DNA of 23,146 nt from HGW-17 sp938004375 (GTDB taxonomy: Bacteria > Myxococcota_A > Polyangia > HGW-17). The DNA lies in NCBI GenBank assembly GCA_036802685.1, contig DAIRVS010000063.1:1-23146 (forward strand), in the 5' to 3' direction. The position numbers and the translations under genes are program-made. Of this stretch, positions 1 through 8,300 are shown in pieces (the first letter of the stretch is position 1; the number at the start of each line of letters is the position of its first letter). The notes beneath the pieces are model-generated. The model worked only from the letters and a program-made list of their open reading frames with translations. It was not told where the DNA came from and made no database searches.

Positions 1-54
1 ATTTCGATTTCGATTTCGATTTCGATTTCGATTTCGATTTCGATTTCGATTTCG
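1..54. repeat. Hexanucleotide tandem repeat (ATTTCG)n
   Basis: Nine exact head-to-tail copies of the 6-mer ATTTCG fill positions 1-54. The tract begins at the window edge, so the true copy number is unknown. All three + frames stay open through it (Ile-Ser, Phe-Arg or Phe-Asp dipeptides). The sequence then becomes ordinary GC-rich DNA. A 6-bp unit keeps frame if copy number changes, which fits a coding repeat. Confidence 0.95.
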
Positions 55-146
55 AGAAAGGAGATCCTGTCGGGACTTCCGGTGACCGCGAGGAGACCGG
101 GGCGGCGGTGGGGATGATTTTTCAATCCGACTGTGTTAGAGCGTGA
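3..146 (+). CDS. Possible 3' end of an upstream gene with a Phe-Asp repeat tail (partial)
   Basis: In the frame starting at base 3 the hexamer repeat reads (Phe-Asp)8-Phe-Glu and continues without a stop for about 30 more residues, to a TGA at 144-146. The stop lies 3 bases before the ATG of the lipoprotein gene at 150, the spacing expected of an upstream operon neighbour. The other two + frames stop earlier, at 85 and 117. The start is outside the window and no domain can be recognised. This could equally be noncoding DNA with an open frame, so I hold it only weakly. Confidence 0.3.
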   Translation, partial: FDFDFDFDFDFDFDFDFEKGDPVGTSGDREETGAAVGMIFQSDCVRA

Positions 147-149
147 GTC

Positions 150-2684
150 ATGTGCAGAAGAACCCTCTCCCCCTCCACGTTCCCGTTCGCGATCTTGTTA
201 TCGCTCGCGGTCACGTTCCCTTTCCTGACCGGCTGCAAGTCCGGCTCCTCCGATGACCAGGGCACGAAAACCCCGCCGCCCGGGCCGCCACCCCCGGCCG
301 AGTTGGCCGCCGTCCCCGGCTGGAAGCTGGAGATGGAGGATTTCTCCCTGGTGACCCTGCTGGGCGCCGACTGGGTCCACGCGGTCGCCTTCCAGGGGAA
401 CCAGACCGCGTACCGGCCCGTTGACCAATTGATGATCGCCGCCGCCGACGGCACCGTACGCTGGAAAAAACGCCGCACCATGAAAGTGTACGGCGAGAAC
501 GCACCGTGGAGCCTGCGGGCGGCCGCCCTGGACACGAAGACGATCCTGTACGAGACCCGCTACAAGGCCGTCTTCCATATTTCCGTCGCCGACGGCACCT
601 CCGACCGCGCCCTGGGCAACGTCTTCCACTTCTCCCCCTGCGACCGCCGGCTGTTCGTGGGCGCCGCCACCCCTTACTTCTGGAACCCCGAGGACAAAAA
701 AACCATCGAACTCACCGGCCTCTCACCGCTGTTCGCCGAGCTCGGCGTGGAGACGGCGCCCGGCTTCCCGGCCACCGCACTGGACGCCGACCGGGTCGCC
801 TTCCGCACCATGGACGGCGCGCTGCGCGTGGCCTCCTGCTCCCAAACCAAGGAGTTGTGGCGGTGGGCCGATCCACTGGATCGCAAGAACTGGTCCGTGG
901 ACCTGCCGGTGTCCCAGGGCACCGTGCTGGCGTCCACCCTCATGCCGCCCTTTTTGCCGCGCACGGTGGTGCACGGGCTGTCCGAGGCCGGCCCCGTCGA
1001 GCTGCCCGGCAGCCTGCAGACGTCCATTCCCGTGGGGTTCACCGGAGGAATCGCCTCCTTCGTCACCACCGAGGGACTCCACATGGTGACCCTCCACGGC
1101 GTCGAGGCGGCCACCGGAAAGACCGCCTGGCAGGTGGAGCTGCCCATCCTGCCCTGCACGCGTACCCAGACCTTCCACGCCTGCCGCAACGGCAAGAACG
1201 TCTTCGCCATCGACCTCGCCACCGGGAAAAAGACCCTCGACCAGGCACTTTCGGTCCCGCCGAAGTTCATCGCCGGGCAGGGGGACACCCTCGTCGCGGT
1301 GGGCTCCGACGGCAAGTTCACCACCTTCGACATGCGCGCGAACACCGTGACCTGGACCGGCCCCATCGAGATCAAGACGGCCCCGGTGGAGCTCGTGCAG
1401 GTCGCCCTCGGGCGCCCGGACCGCGTCGTGCTGATCCTGCGTACCCTGTGGCCCGAACGGCCGCATCTGGAGCGCCTGTACCTCCACAGTTTCTCCCCGG
1501 CCGAGCCCGACCGGCCGGTCCAGCTCCAACTGGGCAAGCCCACCGAGCTGCGGGTGCCCGCCCGGGTGGGGAGCGGCGAGCGCGAGTTGACCTTCCCCGC
1601 CTGGGTCCACGACGGCCAGTTGTACACCGCCGTCGACGGCCTGTTCCAGGTGGTCGATCCCGTCCGCGGCACCACCTCCGGGGCCTTCGGGCTCCCCGGG
1701 AAGGGGCCGGCCAGCCTGCTCCGGGTGCGGACCGACGGCGCCGCCCTCATCGAGCGGGGTGACCACCTGGTGCTCGTGAAGCCCCGCGGCGGCATCGCCT
1801 GGACGGCCTCCCTGAAGGACCTTGAGGTGCGGGAGGTGACCTCGTCCACCGTCGTCGTCGCGGGCGCGGACAACCTGGAGGTGTGGTCCCTGGCCGACGG
1901 CAAACCCCAGGGGCCGGGGGCCTCCGGGCTCAAGGGGTCGCCCTCGGTGCGGGCGGCCGACGCCACCCGGGTCTATTTCCACGTGCCCGACGGGAACCAC
2001 GTCCTGGAGAACGGCGAACTGAAAAAAGTCAAGGAATATCCGACCTCCTCCGCCCATCCGGGGGACCGCGACTGGCTGGTCCACACCCGGAACGACCCGC
2101 CGCCGGGCAAGGGCGCCTGGACCGCCCTCGCGCTGGACTCGGGGAAGGAGCTCTGGCGCAAGGTGGTCACGAAGGGTCCCGAGCTCGTGGGCGGCGCGAA
2201 GGACCTGGGCGAGATCGAGCCGAAGGAGGCGTCCTTCCACCCGGCCTCCTGGGTGCGCGCCTCGGCCGAGGGCTTCTGGATCCCGGATCCCTCCCACCGC
2301 TGCCTGTACCTCGTGCGGCCGGCGGACGGACAGGTGATCTGGGTGCGCTGCGCCCAGCGTCTGGGCGGTCCCCCCGCGTTCACCGCCGACGGTCAGTGGA
2401 TGCTGCTGCCGGCCGCCGGACCCTGGCACGAGCCAGGCAAGCCCGTCCCCGAGGGCGCGCCCATCGAGAAGACCCTGAGCCTGGTCGCCCTGCACCTGCG
2501 GGACCGGCACACCCGCGTGCTCTACACCCCCCCCGAGAACCACTCCGTGGCGCTCCCCGTGGCCCCGCTCAAGGGCCCGCAGGTGATCGTCACCGTCTAT
2601 GAAGAGAAGTTCAAGAACCAGAAGTGCTTCCTGCAGTCGCTCACGCTGGGAGCTCCGACAGCACCACCACGCACGGCCCCCTGA
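150..2684 (+). CDS. Lipoprotein with PQQ/BamB-like beta-propeller repeats, function unknown
   Basis: The 844-aa product starts with a lipoprotein signal peptide: a basic N-terminus, a hydrophobic stretch, then the lipobox Leu-Thr-Gly-Cys with Cys29 as the likely lipidated residue. A Pro-rich linker follows (about residues 40-52). The rest looks like a mature periplasmic or surface domain with recurring strand patterns of the PQQ-like/BamB-type beta-propeller kind. Examples are 'ATGKTAWQVELP', 'LALDSGKELWRKVV' and 'RPADGQVIWVRCA', each a Gly-Lys/Gln turn followed by a Trp-containing strand. I infer an outer-membrane-anchored propeller acting as a scaffold or binding protein; no catalytic motif is visible and the cofactor-binding set of true PQQ dehydrogenases is not evident. 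No strong ribosome-binding site precedes the ATG, which suggests coupling to a gene to the left. Its 3' end overlaps the 3' end of convergent glgX by 44 bp. Confidence 0.85.
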   Translation: MCRRTLSPSTFPFAILLSLAVTFPFLTGCKSGSSDDQGTKTPPPGPPPPAELAAVPGWKLEMEDFSLVTLLGADWVHAVAFQGNQTAYRPVDQLMIAAADGTVRWKKRRTMKVYGENAPWSLRAAALDTKTILYETRYKAVFHISVADGTSDRALGNVFHFSPCDRRLFVGAATPYFWNPEDKKTIELTGLSPLFAELGVETAPGFPATALDADRVAFRTMDGALRVASCSQTKELWRWADPLDRKNWSVDLPVSQGTVLASTLMPPFLPRTVVHGLSEAGPVELPGSLQTSIPVGFTGGIASFVTTEGLHMVTLHGVEAATGKTAWQVELPILPCTRTQTFHACRNGKNVFAIDLATGKKTLDQALSVPPKFIAGQGDTLVAVGSDGKFTTFDMRANTVTWTGPIEIKTAPVELVQVALGRPDRVVLILRTLWPERPHLERLYLHSFSPAEPDRPVQLQLGKPTELRVPARVGSGERELTFPAWVHDGQLYTAVDGLFQVVDPVRGTTSGAFGLPGKGPASLLRVRTDGAALIERGDHLVLVKPRGGIAWTASLKDLEVREVTSSTVVVAGADNLEVWSLADGKPQGPGASGLKGSPSVRAADATRVYFHVPDGNHVLENGELKKVKEYPTSSAHPGDRDWLVHTRNDPPPGKGAWTALALDSGKELWRKVVTKGPELVGGAKDLGEIEPKEASFHPASWVRASAEGFWIPDPSHRCLYLVRPADGQVIWVRCAQRLGGPPAFTADGQWMLLPAAGPWHEPGKPVPEGAPIEKTLSLVALHLRDRHTRVLYTPPENHSVALPVAPLKGPQVIVTVYEEKFKNQKCFLQSLTLGAPTAPPRTAP

Positions 2685-4812
2685 GCACCAGCCGCGACCG
2701 CACCGGGGGCAGGGGACCCTCGAGCTGGATCGCCGGCCGGCCGAACAGGTCGGCGGTGTCCAGCACCAGGCCCCACGAGGCGTCCTGCGGCAGGAAGAAC
2801 TCCACCTGGATGGGCTCGGCGCAGAACAGCAGCTCCAGGCGCCGGTTGAACCGCCCGGCGCCCGGGGCCGGACCCAGCCGCATGCCCAGGACGCGCAGCG
2901 GGGAGCTCCACTCCATCTCGTCGGGGGAGGCCGGGCCGTGCCAGACGACGTCGGGGTGCTCCGGGTCGGGGAGGCCGGTGAAGAACGTGGTCCTGCGCAG
3001 GGCGGGGCACTCCCGCCGCAGCCGGATCAACTGCCGCACGAACCCGTTGAGGTACTCGGCCTCGGCATGATCCCGAGGGTGGTGGTGGTCGGATCCGCCG
3101 GCCGGGGTCGGCTCGAGCAGATCCCAGTGGAACCAGTTCATCGGGTTGTCCTGACAGTAGGCGTTGTTGTTGCCGTGCTGGGTCTTGCCGATCTCGTCGC
3201 CCATGGAGATCATGGGCACGCCCTGGGAGACGAAGAGGGTGGTGAGCAGGTTCTTCATCTGCACGAGGCGCAGGTTGCGGATCGGGCCGTACACGGTGGG
3301 GCCCTCGACCCCGTGGTTGAAGGAGTTGTTGTGGTTCTCCCCGTCCCGGTTGTGCTCGCCGTTGGCGTCGTTGTTCTTGCGGTCGTAGGACACGAGGTCG
3401 CGCAGGGTGAAGCCGTCGTGGGCGGTGATGAAGTTGATGCCGTGGCGCGGGCCGCGGGGCCCGTAGAGATCCTCGCTGCCGGCCAGGCGCGTGGCCAGCG
3501 CGGCGGCCGAACCGTGGGGGCTGAGCCAGAACTGGCGCACGTCGTCGCGGAAGCGGCCGTTCCACTCGGACCAGGAGGTGCCCGGGAAGCTGCCCACCTG
3601 GTAGGCCCCGCCCGCGTCCCAGGCCTCGGCAATGAGCTTGATGCCGCGCAGGATCGGATCCTCGGCGATGCGCTCCACCAGGGGAGGGCGGTCCATGAGG
3701 GTGCCGTCGGTGTCCCGCCCCAGGATGCTCGCGAGATCGAAGCGGAAGCCGTCCACGCGCATCTCGACCACCCAGTAGCGCAGCACGTCGAGGATGAACT
3801 CCCGCACGAACGGGTGGTTGCAGTTGAACGTGTTGCCGCACCCGCTGTAATTTTTATACTTTGATTTATCCGTATCCAGCAGATAGTAAACGCGGTTGTC
3901 CAGGCCCTTGAACGACAGGGTGGGACCGGTGGCGTCGCCCTCGGCGGTGTGGTTGAAGACGATGTCGAGGATGACCTCCAGACCATGCCGGTGGCATGCG
4001 TCCACGAAGCGCTTGCACTCCTCGACCTCACAACCCGGGGACCGGCCGGTGCCGTAGGGCGGGTGCGGGGCGACGAAGGCGAGGGTGGAGTACCCCCAGT
4101 AGTTCGTCAGGCGCTCGCCGGTGACCGGGTTGATGTTGACGTTCTCGTGGGGGGGGAACGCCTGGATGGGGAGCAGCTCGACGGCGGTCACGCCCAGATC
4201 GCGCAGGTGCGGGAGCTTCTCGATGAAACCGTCGAAGGTGCCGGGGAAGGCGACGCCCGAGGACGCGTCCCGGGTAAAGCCGGAGAGGTGCACCTCGTAG
4301 ACGACGGTGTCCTCCCAGGGGACCCGCAGGAAGCGGTTGTCCCGCCACGGGTACGTGTCGTCGAGCACCAGCGAACGGGGCGCGTCGTGGGGGCAGTCGT
4401 GGCGGTAGCCCTTCACGTTCCAGTCGTAGTCGCCCACCACGGCGCGGGCGTAGGGATCGACCAGAAACTTGTTGTCGTCGAAGCGGTGGCCCTCTTCGGG
4501 CTCATGGGGACCGAAGGCCTGCCACGCATAGACCTGGCCGGGGCCGATCCCCTCGATGAAGACCGACCACACGTCGCCGAAGCGGTGGAGCTCGGGGTCC
4601 AGATCGAAGGCCCGCTCGGGCACGGCCGCGCGCTCGTCAGCGAAGAGCACCAGGCGCAGGGCGGTGGCGTGCTGGGAGAAGATCGAGAAGCGCACGCCGC
4701 CATGGCGCACCGACACGCCCAGGGGCAGCGGACGGGCGCGCCGGGCCCGGACGCGGCGCCGGACGGGTTGGAGCAGTTTGGACAGGCGGTCAAGACGCGG
4801 GTGTTCGGTCAC
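2641..4812 (-). CDS. glgX: Glycogen debranching enzyme GlgX (isoamylase-type, GH13)
   Basis: This enzyme hydrolyses alpha-1,6 branch points in glycogen limit dextrins. The protein has an N-terminal CBM48-like beta-sandwich ('GVSVRHGGVRFSIFSQHATALRLVLF'), a GH13 (beta/alpha)8 barrel and a C-terminal beta domain. Conserved regions are present: 'DIVFNHT', 'VDGFRFDLAS' with the nucleophile Asp (about residue 359), 'IAEAWDA' with the acid/base Glu (about 396) and 'FITAHDGFT' with the stabilising Asp (about 466). I choose the GTG at 4812 (723 aa) because GGAGG (4818-4822 on this strand) sits 5 bases upstream. An in-frame ATG at 4863 would add 17 residues with no such site. A TATACT hexamer at 4832-4837 could be its -10. 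No other glycogen genes are nearby. The 3' end overlaps the convergent lipoprotein gene. Confidence 0.95.
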   Translation of the reverse strand: MTEHPRLDRLSKLLQPVRRRVRARRARPLPLGVSVRHGGVRFSIFSQHATALRLVLFADERAAVPERAFDLDPELHRFGDVWSVFIEGIGPGQVYAWQAFGPHEPEEGHRFDDNKFLVDPYARAVVGDYDWNVKGYRHDCPHDAPRSLVLDDTYPWRDNRFLRVPWEDTVVYEVHLSGFTRDASSGVAFPGTFDGFIEKLPHLRDLGVTAVELLPIQAFPPHENVNINPVTGERLTNYWGYSTLAFVAPHPPYGTGRSPGCEVEECKRFVDACHRHGLEVILDIVFNHTAEGDATGPTLSFKGLDNRVYYLLDTDKSKYKNYSGCGNTFNCNHPFVREFILDVLRYWVVEMRVDGFRFDLASILGRDTDGTLMDRPPLVERIAEDPILRGIKLIAEAWDAGGAYQVGSFPGTSWSEWNGRFRDDVRQFWLSPHGSAAALATRLAGSEDLYGPRGPRHGINFITAHDGFTLRDLVSYDRKNNDANGEHNRDGENHNNSFNHGVEGPTVYGPIRNLRLVQMKNLLTTLFVSQGVPMISMGDEIGKTQHGNNNAYCQDNPMNWFHWDLLEPTPAGGSDHHHPRDHAEAEYLNGFVRQLIRLRRECPALRRTTFFTGLPDPEHPDVVWHGPASPDEMEWSSPLRVLGMRLGPAPGAGRFNRRLELLFCAEPIQVEFFLPQDASWGLVLDTADLFGRPAIQLEGPLPPVRSRLVLRGPCVVVLSELPA

Positions 4813-4878
4813 GCGCACCTCCAGAGCGGGCAGTATACGCCACGGGCGTCTTGCGGGCCACAATCTTCAAAGGAACAT

Positions 4879-4906
4879 TTGTCAAACGCCCGTTTCGTGG
4901 TAGAAA
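4879..4906 (+). promoter_or_regulatory. Predicted sigma70-type promoter of the choice-of-anchor lipoprotein gene
   Basis: TTGTCA at 4879-4884 and TAGAAA at 4901-4906 are separated by 16 bp. GGGAGG then lies just upstream of the ATG at 4930. The site sits in the divergent gap between this gene and glgX. Confidence 0.45.
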
Positions 4907-4929
4907 AACCCCAACCGGGAGGTCTTCTC

Positions 4930-6171
4930 ATGAAACTGGCCAGCCTTATTCTCACCGCCCTGCTCGCGAGCGGGTTGATCGCCTGCAACCCTGGCAAGGG
5001 CTCCGATCCCAACAACGGCTTCAACTCCACGACCAACAACACCAACAACGGGACGCTGCCAGGGGACAACGACGGAGACGGCTTCCGTCCGGTGGACGGG
5101 GATTGCAACGACAACGACCCCGACATCAACCCGTACGCCTTCGAGATCTGCGGGGACGGCATCGACAACAACTGCAACGGCACCTGGGACATCGAGGAGC
5201 CGGACATGGACAACGACGGCGTCACCGTGTGCGGCGGCGATTGCAACGACTACGACCGGCGCGTCGCCCCCACCAACATCGAGATGATGGGCGACGGACT
5301 GGACAACAACTGCAACGGCGTCATCGACGAGCCCGAGCACCTGTGCGACTGCGCCCGGGACGAGACCACGCTGCAACTGCTGAACATGGGTCCCAACGCC
5401 TCCTTCGGTGACGCCCTGGGCCTGTGCAACACCGCCTGGCACGCACAGCCGCTGACGATCATCGGCGCCCAGAGCGCGGCCATCATCTCTTACGACCCGG
5501 ACGGCACCACGCCCGGCGCCAACGGATGGGGCGCCCTGCGGCCCATCGCCCCCCGCCAGGTCGATCCCGAGGACCCCGTGATGCCCGTTGGCTGCCAGAT
5601 GATCGCGCTGTTCTCCGGCGCCGAGTTCAACCCCGAACCCCAAATGGATGAGACCGCCTCGGACCTGGGCGAGACCTGCGTGGATCCGGTGACCATGATC
5701 GCCAACGCCGAGAGCGACGATCAGGCGGCCGAGTGCCACGACATGACCCAGATCGTCCTGCGGCTGCGCGTGCCCGCCAACGCCGAGGGCCTGGCCTTCG
5801 ACTTCATCTTCCTGTCCAGCGAGTATCCCGAGTGGGTGGGCTCGGAGTTCAACGACACGTTCTACGCGATGATGAAGGACGAGACCGCCGGGGGCCCCCG
5901 CAACAACATCTCGTTCGACACCAACAACAAGGCCATCACGGTCAACAACGACTTTTTCACCCCGGGTGCCCAGGACCTCACGGGCACCGGCTACGACTCC
6001 GACGCCTCCTCGACCCCGTGGCTGACCACCCGCGCCCCCGTGGAACCGGGATCGATCATCGAAATCATTTTCTCGATCCATGATGAGGGCGATGGCATCC
6101 TGGACTCGGCGGTCGTGATCGACAACTTCCGCTGGGTGAAGGACGTCGACGAGGTGATCACCATCCCGTAG
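4930..6171 (+). CDS. MopE-motif / choice-of-anchor-L-like lipoprotein
   Basis: The 413-aa product has a lipoprotein signal (lipobox Leu-Ile-Ala-Cys, Cys19) and a low-complexity Asn/Thr linker (residues 25-45). Two Asp/Asn/Cys-rich segments follow. The first is 'DNDGDGFRPVDGDCNDNDPD' (from about 46) with a following 'CGDGIDNNCNG', and the second is 'DMDNDGVTVCGGDCNDYD' (from about 92) with 'GDGLDNNCNG'. These match the 'putative metal-binding motif' of MopE-like proteins; Ca2+ binding is also possible. From about residue 145 to the end the sequence resembles choice-of-anchor-L domains, including 'FDFIFLSSEYPEWVGSEFNDTFYAMM' and a terminal 'VVIDNFRW'. Such proteins are typically cell-surface or secreted in myxobacteria-like lineages; the ligand is unknown. 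I start at the ATG at 4930 because it begins the signal peptide and has GGGAGG 7 bases upstream; the open frame further left is opposite glgX. It overlaps convergent recO by 14 bp. Confidence 0.88.
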   Translation: MKLASLILTALLASGLIACNPGKGSDPNNGFNSTTNNTNNGTLPGDNDGDGFRPVDGDCNDNDPDINPYAFEICGDGIDNNCNGTWDIEEPDMDNDGVTVCGGDCNDYDRRVAPTNIEMMGDGLDNNCNGVIDEPEHLCDCARDETTLQLLNMGPNASFGDALGLCNTAWHAQPLTIIGAQSAAIISYDPDGTTPGANGWGALRPIAPRQVDPEDPVMPVGCQMIALFSGAEFNPEPQMDETASDLGETCVDPVTMIANAESDDQAAECHDMTQIVLRLRVPANAEGLAFDFIFLSSEYPEWVGSEFNDTFYAMMKDETAGGPRNNISFDTNNKAITVNNDFFTPGAQDLTGTGYDSDASSTPWLTTRAPVEPGSIIEIIFSIHDEGDGILDSAVVIDNFRWVKDVDEVITIP

Positions 6172-6913
6172 GGCCCGCGAACACGCTGCGGCACAGGCCG
6201 CGGGCGTGCAGTTTCTTGTTCAGCACCGTGAAAATCCAGGCGCCCAGGAGGTCGGACATGTCGGACACGTCGGACACGTCAGACACGTCGGACACGTCAG
6301 ACACGTCAGACTCTATCCCGTTCCACGCCGGGTCCCACACCGGCATGGACTGGCCCCGCCCGCATGCCGGGCACAGGAGTCCCCCGGCGGCCACAGAGAA
6401 GCCCCACCCGTCCCCCGGCGGGGCGCGCCGGCAGGCCACGCAGCAGCCCAGCTCCGGGGCCACGCCGGCGGCGGACAGCAGGTCCCGCTCGAAGCGGATC
6501 CAGTCGCGCCAGGTCGGCGCCGGCGGACGGTCCAGCCGCACGAGGAAGGCGTCGAACACGGAGAACACCTCCGGTTCGGGCACCTCCGGCGGACACAACT
6601 CCCGCGCCAGCTCGCTGGCGTACTGTCCGGCGACCATGCGGGCGGGCCGCGTGACCAGCAGTTGTGCGGGTCGCGCCACGGTCATCTCCTCGAGGGACCA
6701 CAGGGAGCCCCGGCGCGCGGGCACCAGGAGGCCTTGGTACAGCAGGCAGGGCGACAGGCCCGCCTGGAAGCGGCGGCGGCTCTTCCGACCGGCGCGGGCG
6801 TAAGCGTCGAGCCGGCCCCGCTCGCGGGTGAACAGCGAGAGCACCAGGTCGCTCTCCCCGGTGGCCACCCGCCGGACCACGTACGCGGTCACCGTGAAGC
6901 CCTGCGCGCCCAT
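6158..6913 (-). CDS. recO: DNA repair protein RecO
   Basis: RecO works with RecF and RecR to load RecA on SSB-coated single-stranded DNA. The 251-aa protein has the N-terminal OB-fold pattern ('TAYVVRRVATGESDLVLSLFTRERGRLDAYARAGRKSRRRF'), a helical domain and a four-Cys zinc finger made of C158-x2-C161 and C181-x2-C184. The usual 230-260 aa length is kept. Residues 202-221 are a Ser-Asp-Val repeat, encoded by 9-bp tandem repeats, inserted between the zinc finger and the last helices ('LLGAWIFTVLNKKLHARGL'). This is not a RecO family feature I know. The gene lies 7 bases downstream of mgtE, so the two probably form one transcript. Its 3' end overlaps the convergent lipoprotein gene. Confidence 0.93.
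   Translation of the reverse strand: MGAQGFTVTAYVVRRVATGESDLVLSLFTRERGRLDAYARAGRKSRRRFQAGLSPCLLYQGLLVPARRGSLWSLEEMTVARPAQLLVTRPARMVAGQYASELARELCPPEVPEPEVFSVFDAFLVRLDRPPAPTWRDWIRFERDLLSAAGVAPELGCCVACRRAPPGDGWGFSVAAGGLLCPACGRGQSMPVWDPAWNGIESDVSDVSDVSDVSDVSDMSDLLGAWIFTVLNKKLHARGLCRSVFAGPTGW
6252..6314. repeat. 9-bp tandem repeat inside recO
   Basis: Seven consecutive 9-mers of the form TCRGACACG run from 6252 to 6314. The first is TCGGACATG, the middle five alternate TCGGACACG and TCAGACACG, and the last is degenerate (TCAGACTCT). On the coding (minus) strand they read Ser-Asp-Val three-residue units. Length changes in whole units would keep recO in frame. Confidence 0.95.
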
Positions 6914-6920
6914 ATCTTAC

Positions 6921-8300
6921 CTACACCCAGGAGATGACGAAGACGTACAACAGGATGGTGAACACTTCGGACAGGCCCGACATGACCGAGCCGGCGGCCG
7001 AGGCGGGATCCAGGTTCATGCGCTTGAAGACCAGGGGGAGACAGGAGCCCGCCACGCCGGCGAAGACCATGCTCGCGAACACGGTCAGCCCCACGAGCAG
7101 GGGGAACGTCACCTGCAGGCTGGAGCCGTCGCCCCCGAAGACCGGCACCATCGAGAAGGCGAATGCGAACAGCCCGAAGATCAGGCCCAGCACCAGGCTC
7201 ATGACGGACTCCCGCCGCAGGACCTCGAGGAAGTGGCCCCACTTCACGCGGCCCAGGGCGATGCCGCGGACCATCAGTGAGCCGGCCTGGTTGGCGATGG
7301 CCGAGGAGAGCACCAGCAGGATCGGGATCATCAGCAGGAAAAAGAGGTGGTTCCGGTCCGGTTCGCTGAAGAAGGGACGCCGGAAGGCCAGGATCAGGGA
7401 CGACAGCACGCCGGTCAGGAGCGGGAAGAAGATGCTGGTCAGGCGTGGCCGGAACCGCTCGGAGAAGGAGTCCTGGAAGTACTCGATGTCCTGGCCCGCG
7501 CCGGACATCTTGAAGATGTCCTCGGTGGCCTCCTCGCGGATGACCTCGATCACGTCGTCGACGGTGATGACGCCGACCATCCGGTTGGTGTCATCCACGA
7601 CCGGGACCGCCAGAAAGCCGTACCGCTGGACGATCTCGGCGACCTCCTCCTGGTCCATGCTCACCGGCACCGAGATCACCTCGGGGGTCATCAACTCCCG
7701 CAGGGTGGTGACCGGCTTGCAGGTGACCAATTGGCGAAGGGAGACCACGCCGGCGAGCTTCTCGGCGGAATTGTTCACATAAATATAGAAGGTTGTCGCG
7801 TAGTCCTCGGAGGAGCCCTGGAGGAAGTTGATCGCCTCCCCGGCGGTGGCGGTCTGCGGCAGCGCGAGGAACGACGGGTTCATGATGCCGCCGGCGGTGG
7901 AGGCGTCGTAGGCCATCAGTTCCTCGACGGCCTCCTGGTCCTCGTCCTTGAACAGGTTGAGCAGCTTCTCCTTGAGGTCCTCGTCGAGCTCCTCGAGCAG
8001 GTCGGCGAGATCGTCGGAGTCCATGTTCCCCAGGATGCGGGCGGCGTCGACGGGGTCGAGGGCGGAGATCAACTCCACCGCCACGGGCAGGTCGATCTCG
8101 CCGAGGACCTCGGCCTTGACCTGGTCGTCCCCGCAGTGCTCGAAGAGTCGCTTGCGGTCAACAGGGGTGAAATCCCGGAAAAAATAGGCCAACTCCGCGG
8201 GGTGGCGCTTGGATAATATCTTCCTTAAAGGTCCATAGGCGTCCCGATGCAGCAACTTGTTCACGGTGTTGGCCAACACCTGGAGTTTGGGGTTCTGCAT
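6921..8300 (-). CDS. mgtE: MgtE-family magnesium transporter (CBS-domain), divergent pore motif
   Basis: The 459-aa product has the full MgtE layout. There is an acidic helical N domain (about 20-135), a CBS-domain pair (about 138-262, with 'LMTPEVISVPVSMDQEEVAEIVQRYGFLAVPVVDDTNRMVGVITVDDV'), a connecting helix and about five membrane helices (288-457). In the family the N and CBS domains sense cytosolic Mg2+ and close the pore. Two membrane hallmarks differ from the canonical form. Where GGNAGTQ is usual, residues 337-343 region (aligned 332-338) read SSAIANQ, while the following 'VRGIALG' is kept. The C-terminal helix 'DPASAAGSVMSGLSEVFTILLYVF' (431-454) has Glu445 where the pore Asp is normally found. 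Mg2+ remains the likeliest substrate, but selectivity could differ. GGAGG precedes the ATG, and the gene is the first of an mgtE-recO pair. Confidence 0.9.
   Translation of the reverse strand: MQNPKLQVLANTVNKLLHRDAYGPLRKILSKRHPAELAYFFRDFTPVDRKRLFEHCGDDQVKAEVLGEIDLPVAVELISALDPVDAARILGNMDSDDLADLLEELDEDLKEKLLNLFKDEDQEAVEELMAYDASTAGGIMNPSFLALPQTATAGEAINFLQGSSEDYATTFYIYVNNSAEKLAGVVSLRQLVTCKPVTTLRELMTPEVISVPVSMDQEEVAEIVQRYGFLAVPVVDDTNRMVGVITVDDVIEVIREEATEDIFKMSGAGQDIEYFQDSFSERFRPRLTSIFFPLLTGVLSSLILAFRRPFFSEPDRNHLFFLLMIPILLVLSSAIANQAGSLMVRGIALGRVKWGHFLEVLRRESVMSLVLGLIFGLFAFAFSMVPVFGGDGSSLQVTFPLLVGLTVFASMVFAGVAGSCLPLVFKRMNLDPASAAGSVMSGLSEVFTILLYVFVISWV

Noticed and set aside
723..2543. Long minus-strand open frame (606 codons) opposite the beta-propeller lipoprotein gene
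   Set aside because: Its translation is Gly/Arg/Pro/His-rich low-complexity sequence of the kind produced opposite a high-GC gene. The + strand has a lipoprotein signal and ordered domain patterns.
3949..4929. Long + frame extension upstream of the choice-of-anchor lipoprotein ATG
   Set aside because: It lies opposite conserved glgX and shows no domain. The signal peptide and ribosome-binding site fix the start at 4930.
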